A DNA stretch of 64,000 nt from Paenibacillus hamazuiensis (GCF_023276405.1 NZ_JALRMO010000001.1:8706505-8770504), one strand, 5' to 3'. Shown: positions 18,085 to 26,912, counted from the first letter of the stretch. The notes: a model not told the origin generated them from the letters alone. Program-made: numbers and translations.

Positions 18085-18902
18085 AATTGTTGGCTATCGG
18101 AGATAACGTTGTCGACTTTTACAAAGACCAGGGAATGATGTATCCGGGGGGCAATGCGCTGAATGTCGCGGTCATAAGCAAGCGATACGGTGCGAAAGCT
18201 GCCGGTTATTTAGGGGTTATCGGGACAGATGCAGCTGCGGATCATGTCGTTCATTGTATGGAAGACGAGGGAATCGATTTCTCCCGTATCCGGGTGGTGG
18301 TTGGCGAGAACGGCGAGGCGCAGGTCGCTGTCAACGAAGAAGGCGACCGCGTTTTTATCGGGACCAATCGTGGAGTTCGGGTTCAATCATTGGTCACTTT
18401 ACAATTAACGGCAGACGATATCGAGTATATAAATGGCTACGATGTGATCCATTCCAGTGTAAACAGCGATTTCGAGAACGAACTGCCGAAAGTTTCGCAT
18501 AAGGAAGTTTCTTTTGATTTTTCCACCTCAAAAAAATGGAATCCGGAGTATTTGGAGCGCATTTGCCCACATATCAACTATGCGTTTTTCTCGGGCAGCG
18601 ATATGCAGCTGCAGAGCATGAAAGACCTGTTTGAGCTTGTTCACCGATTTGGCGTTGAGGTTGTGGGGGTGACACGCGGTGAAAGGTCTGCGCTGTTTTC
18701 AATAAACGGAGACATCTTTGAACAACCGACTCTTCCAACAAAAGTCGTGGATACAATGGGAGCCGGCGATTCGTTTATTGCCGGGTTTCTTACGCATTAT
18801 GCGGATGCCAAAGATGCTCGTTATGCTTTGTCCAAAGCGGCGGAAATCGCGGCCCATACATGCACTTATTACGGCGCATTCGGTTACGGGAAAACAAAGT
18901 AG
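18081..18902 (+). CDS. PfkB-family sugar kinase, FrlD (fructosamine 6-kinase)-like
   Basis: This would transfer phosphate from ATP to a sugar or sugar adduct. The PfkB N-terminal signature GGNALNVAV is at about residues 23-31. The C-terminal signature DTMGAGDSFIAGFL is at about 225-238, where the aspartate of GAGD is the catalytic base. FDFSTSKKW and the CTYYGAFGYG ending resemble fructoselysine kinase FrlD more than ribokinase or fructokinase. 273 residues is typical. It overlaps hyuB by four bases, tying phosphorylation to the ring-opening enzyme. The exact substrate is an inference; a glycated cyclic amide or another sugar-amide adduct is one possibility. Confidence 0.82.
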   Translation: MKLLAIGDNVVDFYKDQGMMYPGGNALNVAVISKRYGAKAAGYLGVIGTDAAADHVVHCMEDEGIDFSRIRVVVGENGEAQVAVNEEGDRVFIGTNRGVRVQSLVTLQLTADDIEYINGYDVIHSSVNSDFENELPKVSHKEVSFDFSTSKKWNPEYLERICPHINYAFFSGSDMQLQSMKDLFELVHRFGVEVVGVTRGERSALFSINGDIFEQPTLPTKVVDTMGAGDSFIAGFLTHYADAKDARYALSKAAEIAAHTCTYYGAFGYGKTK

Positions 18903-18920
18903 CCGAGAAAGGAAATGGCG

Positions 18921-18956
18921 AGACATTCCGGTTTTTCCGGGATGTCTTTCTTTTTG
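18921..18956 (+). terminator. Terminator after the FrlD-like kinase gene
   Basis: An eleven-base-pair stem with one wobble (AGACATTCCGG at 18921-18931 with CCGGGATGTCT at 18937-18947) and a T5 loop is followed by TTCTTTTT. It may uncouple hyuAB-kinase from the two downstream oxidoreductase genes. Confidence 0.75.
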
Positions 18957-19078
18957 TCAGAGGAGAAACGCAATGCAGCGTTATTTTTATCGCATTAGAG
19001 AAGGACAAATCAATCGGTATATTGGTTATCATTAATTTGAAAACAAGATTCCGGAGTTAAACAAGCGGAGGGGTGCAA

Positions 19079-20239
19079 ATGTTAAAGGTAGCCATTATCG
19101 GCGCAGGGGCCATTTCGACAAGTCATATCGAAGGTTATCTGCAATTCAAGGATCGCTGTAAAATCGTCGCCATAAGCGATGTTTACCCCGAAAAAGCTCA
19201 GGCGAGGGTTGAAAAATACGGGCTCGATGCGAAAATCGTGCAGGATTACAAAGATCTGCTTCATGACGGAATCGATCTTGTATCCATATGCACTCCGCCT
19301 TATGTGCATGCCGAAATCGCCATTGATTTTCTGAATGCGGGCAGCCATGTGGTGATTGAAAAGCCGATGGCGGCTTCGCTGAAGGAATGCGACGATATTA
19401 ACGAAGCGGCCGGTAAAAACGGTAAAATTGTGTCCGTCATTGCACAAAATCGTTTTAGAAATGCGATGATGAAATTGAAATCCGTTCTGGACAGCGGTTT
19501 GGCCGGGAAAATTCTTCACGCCCAGGTTGACTCCTATTGGTGGCGCGGACATTGCTATTATGACTTGTGGTGGCGCGGAACATGGGAGAAGGAAGGCGGG
19601 GGCCCAACCTTGAACCATGCGGTTCACCATATCGATGCTCTGCTTTGGATGCGGGGGCGTCCGAGCCAGGTGCAGGCTTTCATGAGCAACGTTGCTCACG
19701 ATAATGCCGAAATCGAAGATTTATCCATTGCCATGCTGCGTTATCCGGATGGAACTTTGGGTCAGGTCACAAGCTCGGTAGTCCATCACGGGGAGGAACA
19801 GCAGATCGTTTTCCAAGGATTAAACGCCCGTATATCCGCTCCATGGAAACTGAAGGCGTCGGTCTCCAAGCCAAACGGATTCCCTGAACCGGATACGGAA
19901 CTGGAAACGAAAATTCAGCAGTATTATGACAGCCTACCCGATCTTCCCTATCAAGGGCATACGGCACAAATCGATAACGTGCTTACGGCCATTGAGACCG
20001 GTTCGCCCGTGCTTATCGACGGAATCAGCGGTCGCGACACTTTGGAATTGATCATGAGTATTTACAAATCGGCAAGCACCGGCGAAATCGTTCAACTGCC
20101 GCTGCAGCCGGACGATCCGTTTTATACCCGAGAAGGGGTGCTGAAACATGTCACCTACTTCTATGAGAAAAATAGCCACGTTGAAAACTTTGCGGATATG
20201 GCCATTACTACAGGAAGTCTTGAGGAAGGGAAAAAATAA
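19079..20239 (+). CDS. Gfo/Idh/MocA family oxidoreductase
   Basis: This is a cytoplasmic NAD(P)-dependent dehydrogenase or isomerase acting on a sugar-type substrate. The Rossmann glycine motif is clear (IIGAGAISTSHIEGY, residues 7-21), followed by EKPMAAS at about 98-104 and a C-terminal GFO_IDH_MocA_C domain. About 386 residues. ATG 19079 is preferred over GTG 19073 because GGAGGGG at 19067-19073 lies just upstream. It is one base from the next oxidoreductase gene and lies downstream of the hyuAB/kinase genes, so it may belong to the same pathway. Confidence 0.87.
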   Translation: MLKVAIIGAGAISTSHIEGYLQFKDRCKIVAISDVYPEKAQARVEKYGLDAKIVQDYKDLLHDGIDLVSICTPPYVHAEIAIDFLNAGSHVVIEKPMAASLKECDDINEAAGKNGKIVSVIAQNRFRNAMMKLKSVLDSGLAGKILHAQVDSYWWRGHCYYDLWWRGTWEKEGGGPTLNHAVHHIDALLWMRGRPSQVQAFMSNVAHDNAEIEDLSIAMLRYPDGTLGQVTSSVVHHGEEQQIVFQGLNARISAPWKLKASVSKPNGFPEPDTELETKIQQYYDSLPDLPYQGHTAQIDNVLTAIETGSPVLIDGISGRDTLELIMSIYKSASTGEIVQLPLQPDDPFYTREGVLKHVTYFYEKNSHVENFADMAITTGSLEEGKK

Positions 20240-20240
20240 G

Positions 20241-21314
20241 ATGGATCATAAGAGCGGAATGTTTTACGCCCCTAAGGGGAAGCCGAATCCGGTTTGCGCC
20301 CCCGGGGAATTTCGATTTGCGGCAATCGGTTTGGATCATGGGCACATCTATGGAATGAGTCAAGGTTTGATCGAAGCCGGCGGCCAACTGGATTGGGTGT
20401 ACGATCCGGACCCGGCGAAGGTGGCGGCATTTCAGAATAAATTCCCTCATGTAAAGGCTGCCCGTTCGGAGCAGGAGATCTTGCAGGACAGCGGCATCCG
20501 CCTCGTTGCGGGAGCGGCTATCCCTTCGGAACGATGCGCGTTGGGGCTCCGCGTCATGTCGCACGGGAAAGACTATTTTACCGATAAGGCGCCGCTTACG
20601 ACATTGGAACAATTGGAGCAGGCGAAGCAAAAGGCGGCCGAAACGAAGCAAAAATATGCGGTCTATTACAGCGAACGTCTTCACGTGGAGAGCGCGGTTT
20701 ATGCAGGCCAGCTTATTGAACAGGGAGCCATCGGGCGTGTAGTGCAGGTGATAGGCTTGGGGCCGCATCGAATCAATGCCAATAGCCGGCCGGACTGGTT
20801 TTTCGACCGCGACCGCTTCGGAGGAATCCTTTGCGATATCGGCAGCCATCAGATCGAGCAGTTTTTGTATTATACCGGCGCGAAGAACGCCGCTATTGCT
20901 CACAGCAAGAAGGCGAATTATCATCATAAGCAGTATCCCCAATTCGAGGATTTCGGCGATGCGACCTTGGTCGGAGAAAACGGCGCCACCGGATATTTCC
21001 GGGTAGACTGGTTTACTCCGGACGGTCTATCCACCTGGGGCGACGGGCGTACGACGATTCTCGGCACGGACGGTTACATTGAGCTGCGTAAATATGTGGA
21101 CATCGGCAGAAATCAGAAGGGCGACAACGTTTATCTGGTCAATTCCGAAGGGGAGCATTACTGGAATGTGTCCGGCCAGGTCGGTTACCCTTATTTTGGG
21201 CAGTTGATTCTCGATTGCATCAACCGTACGGAAAACGCGATGACGCAGGAGCACGCATTCAAGGCGGCCGAGCTCAGCGTGATTGCCCAGCGCAATGCGG
21301 CACACATAGAATAG
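20241..21314 (+). CDS. Gfo/Idh/MocA family oxidoreductase, variant motifs
   Basis: This is a second Rossmann-fold oxidoreductase of about 357 residues. The nucleotide loop is replaced by AAIGLDHGHIYG (about 24-35), and the usual EKP motif reads TDKAP at about 113-117, keeping the lysine but not the glutamate. This resembles a divergent branch of the family. A purine-rich GAGGAAGGG precedes ATG 20241, which follows the previous stop by one base, so the two oxidoreductases are co-translated. A strong terminator follows. The pair may oxidise and then isomerise or reduce a common sugar intermediate. Confidence 0.82.
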   Translation: MDHKSGMFYAPKGKPNPVCAPGEFRFAAIGLDHGHIYGMSQGLIEAGGQLDWVYDPDPAKVAAFQNKFPHVKAARSEQEILQDSGIRLVAGAAIPSERCALGLRVMSHGKDYFTDKAPLTTLEQLEQAKQKAAETKQKYAVYYSERLHVESAVYAGQLIEQGAIGRVVQVIGLGPHRINANSRPDWFFDRDRFGGILCDIGSHQIEQFLYYTGAKNAAIAHSKKANYHHKQYPQFEDFGDATLVGENGATGYFRVDWFTPDGLSTWGDGRTTILGTDGYIELRKYVDIGRNQKGDNVYLVNSEGEHYWNVSGQVGYPYFGQLILDCINRTENAMTQEHAFKAAELSVIAQRNAAHIE

Positions 21315-21321
21315 CGGAAAG

Positions 21322-21357
21322 GCTCGTATGCCTGCTTGGCAGGTTACGAGCTTTTTT
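21322..21357 (+). terminator. Terminator between the oxidoreductase operon and the AraC gene
   Basis: The outer stem GCTCGTA (21322-21328) with TACGAGC (21345-21351) and the inner stem TGCC/GGCA are followed by TTTTTT. It lies between convergent genes. Confidence 0.85.
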
Positions 21358-21385
21358 GTTGCCCCCAAAAAGTACCGGGAATAAG

Positions 21386-22291
21386 CTACAAAGGTTTATT
21401 TTTCGGGGGATTTGTTCTGCTCCACCTTTTGCGGTATTGGTGGGGCGTCGTGCCCATGCGGGATTTAAAAAATTTGCAGAAATACGAGCTGTTCGTAATC
21501 CCGATTTCTTCGGCGATCAGGGTGATCGGCTTATCGGTTGTGGTCAGCAGCATGACGGCCTGATGCGTCCTTCGGGTAGCGATGTATTCCGTGATGCTGA
21601 TGCCGACCGCTTCCTTAAACAAATGGGACAAATGATAGGTCGTCAGATGAAGCTCCTTCGACATGTCCTCCAAATGGAAGGGCATGGCATAATGGCGTTC
21701 GATCCAGATCAGTATTTGTTCCACATGGCGATTTTTGCGGGTGCGCAGCGGCGTGATTTGATCCCGCTGTGTTTGCCATAATGGCTTTAGACTGCGGAAT
21801 GCCGATACGAGAAACAAAGAAATTTCCTCAAGCTGCTCCGCTTCCGTTAAGGTGGGGACCTTTTGCTGCATACTCTGAAACACGGTTACCAGCTCATGTG
21901 TGTCTTCTACTCCATATATACAGGGAGATGGAAGTTTACTTAAATACATGTTTCTGTAAAATGCATTAAGGGCGGGCCATTTTTCAAAATAGGAATCAAA
22001 CGTCGCCGGCTCGAAGATGGCAATGGAACGCTCAAAGGTCTGGTTATCGGAATAATCGAGCTGGAGATGGTGAAACTGGTAAGGCTGGAAAATGCAAACC
22101 ATCCCCGGTCTGATCGCATAGCTGACATTGTTCACGATCATGGTCCCTTTGCCTTGATGGATCAGCAATATTTCGAGGCCCCGATGGGAATGAAACGTTT
22201 CCTTGTGTTGGTTATTCGCACTGAGACGTCTATAAGCAAAATATAAAGGCCCTTCGCTTAAATCTCTGCTTCTGCTCTCACGGGAAGACAA
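21386..22291 (-). CDS. AraC-family regulator with N-terminal cupin
   Basis: This is a one-component transcription factor. Residues 15-110 form a cupin-like ligand-binding domain (HSHRGLEILLIHQGKG). The C-terminal third is a double helix-turn-helix of AraC type (HLEDMSKELHLTTYHLSHLF and EEIGITNSSYFCKFFK, then GTTPHQYRKRW). About 301 residues. The start is TTG at 22289-22291 with GGAG about ten bases upstream. It is convergent to the oxidoreductase operon. It is a candidate regulator of the hyuAB-kinase-oxidoreductase genes, by proximity only. Inverted copies of TATAAGTG (22348-22355) and CACTTATA (22399-22406) lie upstream. Confidence 0.87.
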   Translation of the reverse strand: MSSRESRSRDLSEGPLYFAYRRLSANNQHKETFHSHRGLEILLIHQGKGTMIVNNVSYAIRPGMVCIFQPYQFHHLQLDYSDNQTFERSIAIFEPATFDSYFEKWPALNAFYRNMYLSKLPSPCIYGVEDTHELVTVFQSMQQKVPTLTEAEQLEEISLFLVSAFRSLKPLWQTQRDQITPLRTRKNRHVEQILIWIERHYAMPFHLEDMSKELHLTTYHLSHLFKEAVGISITEYIATRRTHQAVMLLTTTDKPITLIAEEIGITNSSYFCKFFKSRMGTTPHQYRKRWSRTNPPKNKPL

Positions 22292-22439
22292 ACGGATCCA
22301 CTCCAGTTAAGCCGGTTTAAATAGTTTAATTTCAATATATCCAATCATATAAGTGTAAACAAGACCTGGTTTATACCCCGCACTCGCCGAAGTCATTTCA
22401 CTTATAAATCGGAGAATGTGGTGGTATTTTTCTAAAGAC

Positions 22440-22467
22440 TTGATTTGTAACGATATCTTAGTACAAT
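22440..22467 (+). promoter_or_regulatory. Probable promoter giving a leaderless arsR-type mRNA
   Basis: TTGATT (22440-22445), a 16-base spacer and TACAAT (22462-22467) end six bases before the ATG at 22474. No Shine-Dalgarno sequence is present between them, so transcription would start at or next to the start codon. Confidence 0.45.
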
Positions 22468-22473
22468 AGTTTT

Positions 22474-22764
22474 ATGACTACTCAAATAATAACAAATGAT
22501 GAGCTCAGAATCAAAATATTCAAAGCATTAGCTGATGAAACAAGACTGGATATCATTCGAGCTCTATACGCCGGCAAGAAGGAAATGAATTGCGGAGAAG
22601 TAAGAAACATTCGCGATACTTCCAAATCGAATACTTCGTATCACTTGCGTACTTTAAAGGAGGCGAAATTAATCAACGTACGAAAAGATGCCCAAACAAA
22701 GTATACGAGTCTCGATTTGGAGACTTTTCAAACTTACTTACCTGGATTTCTGGATACGTTGTAG
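22474..22764 (+). CDS. ArsR-family winged-helix repressor
   Basis: This is a small DNA-binding repressor of 96 residues. The ArsR winged helix covers most of the protein (KALADETRLDIIRAL at about 15-29, then the recognition segment SNTSYHLRTLKEAKLI). The usual metal-binding ELCVC box is absent, and only one cysteine (NCGEV) is seen, so it may respond to something other than arsenite. No ribosome-binding site precedes ATG 22474. It sits 74 bases before an MFS gene that it probably controls. This gene and its two neighbours are noticeably more AT-rich than the flanks. Confidence 0.82.
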   Translation: MTTQIITNDELRIKIFKALADETRLDIIRALYAGKKEMNCGEVRNIRDTSKSNTSYHLRTLKEAKLINVRKDAQTKYTSLDLETFQTYLPGFLDTL

Positions 22765-22838
22765 AAGGGAATCTCTTTTTTTTCTTCATTAGTTCAATAA
22801 TCATTGAACTATAGAACAATATGAAAAGGGTGGATACC

Positions 22839-24020
22839 ATGTTAAGATTAACAATCTTATTATTCCTCGTCATGTTTGTCATCGGTACGGATACTTTTTT
22901 GATTTCTCCGCTTATCCCCACGCTCCAACAATTGTTTCATATCCCGACCGAATCTGCCGGTTGGATGGTCGGAGCCTATGCTTTAGGGTATGCCCTATTC
23001 GCGCTGATTGCCGGACCGCTTTCCGATGGTTGGGATCGCAAAAAGGTCATGCTTTCCGGCATGGTATGCTTCTCGGTTTCAACCCTGTTGTGCGGCTTTG
23101 CCACAGGTTTTTGGTCGATGTTCTTATTCCGTTTTTTAGCCGGAGTCAGCGCGGCATTTACGGCTCCTCAAGTCTGGGCCGCGATCCCTGCCCTGTTCAG
23201 AGCGCCGAAGATCGCCAAAGTATCCGGAATCGTTATGGCCGGCGTGGCTGCTTCCCAAGCGTTCGGCATCCCTATTGGAAGTCTGCTTGCCTCCATCCAT
23301 TGGTCTTATTCTTTTTTTACAATCGGAACATTCGCGTTATTTGTGGCAATATTCATCCACTATGCTTTGCCCGAAATGAAACCGGATCAAGGCCAAATAA
23401 CCAAATCTCCTATTTTCAGCAGATACATCCCGCTATTGAAAAGTCCAATGGCAAGAAGAGCTTTCTTCGCTCATTTCTTGTTTCAATGCGGATTCTTTGC
23501 TGCCTTTTCTTTCATCGGAAAATGGGTGACGGATCGCTTTCACCTTTCAATCGATCAAGCGGGGTATGTGATGTTTTTTCTCGGTCTCGGGAATATAGTC
23601 GGGAGTCTCTGCGGTGCCTATGTGATCAAAACATTAAACCGTTTCAACACGTTGGTTGCGGGCTTTCTTGTCTCTATTGCATGTTTTATTGTTTTACCCC
23701 ACTTGCCATCGGTTGCGGCTTTCGAAAGTGTTTACTTTTTCATATTCGTTACCATGGGAATCGCTTTTCCACTCATATTGGGAATGCTGAATTCATTAAA
23801 TCCGACCATCCGCGGCACAATCTCCAGCTTGGCCAGTTCGGTCATGTACGCCGCGACAACGTTCGGTTCTTGGATCGCAGGCCTGATTTACGCATCTTTT
23901 AACGGTTTTTCCGCCGTTGGCTTGTTTGCGGCCATTTGCTTTGCCGGTTCGTTGTTATTGTTTAAATTCAGCGGTATTTTGGCCAGTGATGCGAAAACAA
24001 AGAAGGAGTTTGCAGCATAA
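22839..24020 (+). CDS. MFS transporter, DHA1 (AraJ/YdhP-like)
   Basis: This twelve-helix major-facilitator protein of about 393 residues is probably an exporter. The loop 2-3 signature GPLSDGWDRKKVM is at about residues 59-71. ATG 22839 is preferred because AAGGGTGG lies just upstream; ATG 22821 has no ribosome-binding site. It forms a pair with the ArsR-family repressor upstream. Its stop lies only 19 bases before a transposase start, so the 3' end may have been affected by insertion, although the C-terminus looks complete. Confidence 0.86.
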   Translation: MLRLTILLFLVMFVIGTDTFLISPLIPTLQQLFHIPTESAGWMVGAYALGYALFALIAGPLSDGWDRKKVMLSGMVCFSVSTLLCGFATGFWSMFLFRFLAGVSAAFTAPQVWAAIPALFRAPKIAKVSGIVMAGVAASQAFGIPIGSLLASIHWSYSFFTIGTFALFVAIFIHYALPEMKPDQGQITKSPIFSRYIPLLKSPMARRAFFAHFLFQCGFFAAFSFIGKWVTDRFHLSIDQAGYVMFFLGLGNIVGSLCGAYVIKTLNRFNTLVAGFLVSIACFIVLPHLPSVAAFESVYFFIFVTMGIAFPLILGMLNSLNPTIRGTISSLASSVMYAATTFGSWIAGLIYASFNGFSAVGLFAAICFAGSLLLFKFSGILASDAKTKKEFAA

Positions 24021-24039
24021 ATGCATAGAAGAAATTCAA

Positions 24040-25284
24040 ATGGATATTTTAAATCTTTCGAAATTCAACATCTTAAGTATTTGTGAGAATGAATTCGAAT
24101 TTCTAATTCAAGTGGTGGCGAACTCTCTACCTTTGACTTGCCCTCATTGTGGATGTACAGCCAACCTTTACAAACACGATAGCAGGGAACAGATTTGTAT
24201 GGACTTACCAATTCACGGCAAGCGTGCAGGGCTTCTTATAAAGCGTATGAGGTATCGCTGCAAAGACTGCAATCGAACCTTTTGGGAACATCTAAACCAC
24301 ACCATAGACGAAAAGCGAAATTGCACCAAACGTTTATTGTCTTATATAGAAAAGCAAAGCCTTAAACGCACGTTTGTCAGTATATCCGAGGAAGTTGGAT
24401 TGCATGAAAAAACGATACGCAGCATCTTTCGTGATTACATCAACCGTCTTGAAGAAACTCATCGATTTGAAACACCTAATTGGCTTGGGATTGACGAAAT
24501 ACACATGATTAAGCCAAGATGCGTTTTAACCAATATTGTGGAACGTACTTTGTTAGACGTTTTGCCCAATCGTAACAAGGAATCCGTAGTAGGCTACCTC
24601 TCACGCCTTCCAAATAAAGGACAAATACAATACGTTACTATGAATATGTGGCAGCCATATAAGGACGCCGTGAGAGCTGTACTGCCAAAAGCTCTTATCA
24701 TTGTCGATAAGTTTCACGTTGTCCGTATGGCAAACCAAGCGTTAGAAACCATCCGCAAACAGCTTAGAGAGGGGTTATCACCGAAGGAACGGCGTGGGCT
24801 CATGCACGACCGCTTTATTCTCTTGAAACGCCATAATGAGCTAACAGAGATGGATAAGATAACTTTTGACCTATGGACGAATAAATACCCTTCTCTCAGC
24901 ATTGCATATAACTTGAAGGAATCATTTTTTGACTTATGGGATAGCGATAGCAGACAAAAGGCTTACCTCAAATACCACGATTGGAAGGCCGAGATTCCAA
25001 ATGAACTCCAAATGGCTTTTGAGCCTCTTACATGGGCTGTGGACAACTGGGAAGAAGAAATATTCGCCTACTTCGACCACCGCGTTACGAACGCTTATAC
25101 AGAGTCACTGAATAGCCTTATTCGTCTCGTAAACCGGTTGGGTAGGGGTTATTCATTCGAAGCTTTGCGAGCCAAAATTCTCTTTACAAAAATCAAAATG
25201 CCACCTCGTGAAACGGAAGAACCGACTCTGCTTGGCGTTGATATTTCCACTTTGATTGAGATATTGGAGAAGGGCGTTTCATAA
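24040..25284 (+). CDS. ISL3-family transposase
   Basis: This is a DDE transposase of about 414 residues. An N-terminal zinc ribbon (CPHCGC, then CKDC) binds DNA. The putative catalytic triad is D152 (WLGIDEIHM), D223 (IIVDKFHV) and E355 (NAYTESLNS). The start is ATG 24040; the frame is open upstream to 23917 but that part overlaps the MFS gene and is not conserved-looking. I could not find terminal inverted repeats or a target duplication around 24000-24040 or 25285-25330, so this may be an isolated transposase gene or an element that has lost its ends. Its codon use is AT-richer than that of the flanking genes. Confidence 0.87.
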   Translation: MDILNLSKFNILSICENEFEFLIQVVANSLPLTCPHCGCTANLYKHDSREQICMDLPIHGKRAGLLIKRMRYRCKDCNRTFWEHLNHTIDEKRNCTKRLLSYIEKQSLKRTFVSISEEVGLHEKTIRSIFRDYINRLEETHRFETPNWLGIDEIHMIKPRCVLTNIVERTLLDVLPNRNKESVVGYLSRLPNKGQIQYVTMNMWQPYKDAVRAVLPKALIIVDKFHVVRMANQALETIRKQLREGLSPKERRGLMHDRFILLKRHNELTEMDKITFDLWTNKYPSLSIAYNLKESFFDLWDSDSRQKAYLKYHDWKAEIPNELQMAFEPLTWAVDNWEEEIFAYFDHRVTNAYTESLNSLIRLVNRLGRGYSFEALRAKILFTKIKMPPRETEEPTLLGVDISTLIEILEKGVS

Positions 25285-25360
25285 ATTAATATAATAAAAA
25301 AATTTCTTCCTTCCAGGTTGTGATAGGATGATCTTATCCATTTGTGAAGGAGGAGTCACG

Positions 25361-26740
25361 GTGACTTCCATTATCAATGTGCAGTCACATATCCCTTGTC
25401 TTGCATCCGGATCGTATCCCGTAAGATACGGCAATTCCGTGCATCCGCTGGTTGACAGCGCTCCGACCTTTAGGCGCATTTGCGAGGCGATCGAAAACGC
25501 GCAGATTAGCGTTTGGCTCTCGATTACTTTCATGGCACCGGATTTCCGGATGCCGGACGGTCGCGGAACCATTCTGGATGTGCTGGACCGCGCGGCAGCG
25601 CGAGGGCTCGATGTTCGGATTCTCTTCTGGCGCCCCAACCCGGAGAGCAGCGGTTACGGCCAAGCTTTTGCAGGCTCCAAGGAAGACCATGATATGCTCG
25701 CCGCACGGGGATCGCGATTTCGCGCCCGTTGGGATCGGGCATTCGGTTATTATTGCCAGCATCAAAAAATTTGGCTGATCGATGCAGGCCATCCGTCCGA
25801 GACGGCCTTTATCGGAGGAATCAATCCGACCTTCCAAACCTTCGAACCCGGCCATATCGGGGAAAATCAGCGCCACGATATTTATGTCGAAGTAGCGGGG
25901 CCGTCCGCAACCGATGTGCACCACAATTTCGTGCAAAGGTGGAATGAGGCCAGCGAAAGGATGGAGGCCGACGGGGTATGGGGGCATACCGGCGACGACG
26001 AATTGCCCTTTCCGTCCCAAGTATCCGCTCCTCGAGGAAATACGTCGGTACAAATCCAAAGGAATGTCTATAAAGGCCGCTACAGCAATAGCTGCCCTAC
26101 TCCCGAAGGCAGCCCGTTCGATATCGTTGAAGGCGAACATTCTGTTTCCGAGCAATACCTGCAGGCGATTGATGCGGCTCGCCGTTCCATCTACATCGAA
26201 AATCAGGCTCTCCCGATTCTGGAGATCGCTTCCAGACTGGAGGATGCGTTAAAGCGCGGCGTAGATATCGTATTGCTCGTTCCGGCCAATCCCGAGGATC
26301 ATGTGCGGGCGGCCCGCAGAAACCCGGAACGCAAAGCGTTCTTCGATCGGATAGAAGCGCTCGGCCGGTATGAAAAATTCGCTTTGGTCGGAATTGCCGG
26401 TCCTGACGGACAAGGAGGACGCAGCCATATTTACGTGCATGCCAAAGTCATGCTGGTCGACGACGTGTGGATGACTATCGGGTCATGCAACCTGCACTCG
26501 AACTCGTTTTTCGGCCATACGGAAATGAATGCGGCGATATGGGATGAGGAAGCGGTGCGCGCATTTCGCAGGCAGCTTTTGTTCGAGCATCTCGGACACG
26601 ATACCGGACATCTCGATGACCGCGCCGCCCTGCAGCTTTATCGGGATATTGCGTACGATAACCGCCAAAAAGCGGAGCGGGGCGACTACAACTGGCAAGG
26701 TCTTGCGTTTAGTCTGGAACCGTCAGCTTACGGCGCGTAA
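25361..26740 (+). CDS. Phospholipase D-like (HKD) protein
   Basis: This is a two-domain phosphodiesterase or phosphatidyltransferase-like enzyme. The first HKD motif, HQKIWLID, is near residue 136. The second, HAKVMLVD with downstream GSCN, is near residue 362. This is the double-motif layout of cardiolipin synthase/PLD enzymes. No signal peptide or N-terminal membrane helices are seen, so it is probably cytoplasmic or peripheral, unlike classical cardiolipin synthases. The start is GTG 25361, just after AAGGAGGAG; an in-frame ATG at 25328 has no such site. It appears to be a single-gene transcript ended by the hairpin at 26793. Confidence 0.82.
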   Translation: MTSIINVQSHIPCLASGSYPVRYGNSVHPLVDSAPTFRRICEAIENAQISVWLSITFMAPDFRMPDGRGTILDVLDRAAARGLDVRILFWRPNPESSGYGQAFAGSKEDHDMLAARGSRFRARWDRAFGYYCQHQKIWLIDAGHPSETAFIGGINPTFQTFEPGHIGENQRHDIYVEVAGPSATDVHHNFVQRWNEASERMEADGVWGHTGDDELPFPSQVSAPRGNTSVQIQRNVYKGRYSNSCPTPEGSPFDIVEGEHSVSEQYLQAIDAARRSIYIENQALPILEIASRLEDALKRGVDIVLLVPANPEDHVRAARRNPERKAFFDRIEALGRYEKFALVGIAGPDGQGGRSHIYVHAKVMLVDDVWMTIGSCNLHSNSFFGHTEMNAAIWDEEAVRAFRRQLLFEHLGHDTGHLDDRAALQLYRDIAYDNRQKAERGDYNWQGLAFSLEPSAYGA

Positions 26741-26792
26741 TCAAACCTGTCTTTCGATCGCCCATATCCGGCTTGGCGATTCATTTTAACCG

Positions 26793-26826
26793 GGAACCAA
26801 CTCCTTAAGGAGGCGGTTCCTTTTTT
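26793..26826 (+). terminator. Terminator after the PLD-like gene
   Basis: The outer stem GGAACC (26793-26798) with GGTTCC (26815-26820) encloses the palindrome CTCCTTAAGGAG and is followed by TTTTTTG. Confidence 0.85.
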
Positions 26827-26843
26827 GTTTTTGTAAAAATCGC

Positions 26844-26874
26844 TTGCGGGTGACGTTACGTAATCAGATATACT
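26844..26874 (+). promoter_or_regulatory. MerR-type promoter with 19-bp spacer and central dyad
   Basis: TTGCGG (26844-26849) and TATACT (26869-26874) are 19 bases apart, the over-long spacing typical of MerR-activated promoters. The spacer contains the odd-centred palindrome ACGT-T-ACGT (26853-26861). The MerR-fusion gene starts 39 bases after the -10 box, so autoregulation is likely. Confidence 0.6.
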
Positions 26875-26912
26875 GGATCTAACGTTTACTATGGTCTATA
26901 CGGAGGGGGGAA

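Noticed and set aside
23917..24039. N-terminal extension of the ISL3 transposase frame into the MFS gene
   Set aside because: It overlaps the MFS coding end, and the transposase domain begins after ATG 24040.
25361..26740. PLD-like protein considered as a cardiolipin synthase
   Set aside because: The double HKD layout fits, but the usual N-terminal membrane helices are absent, so only the broader family name is used.
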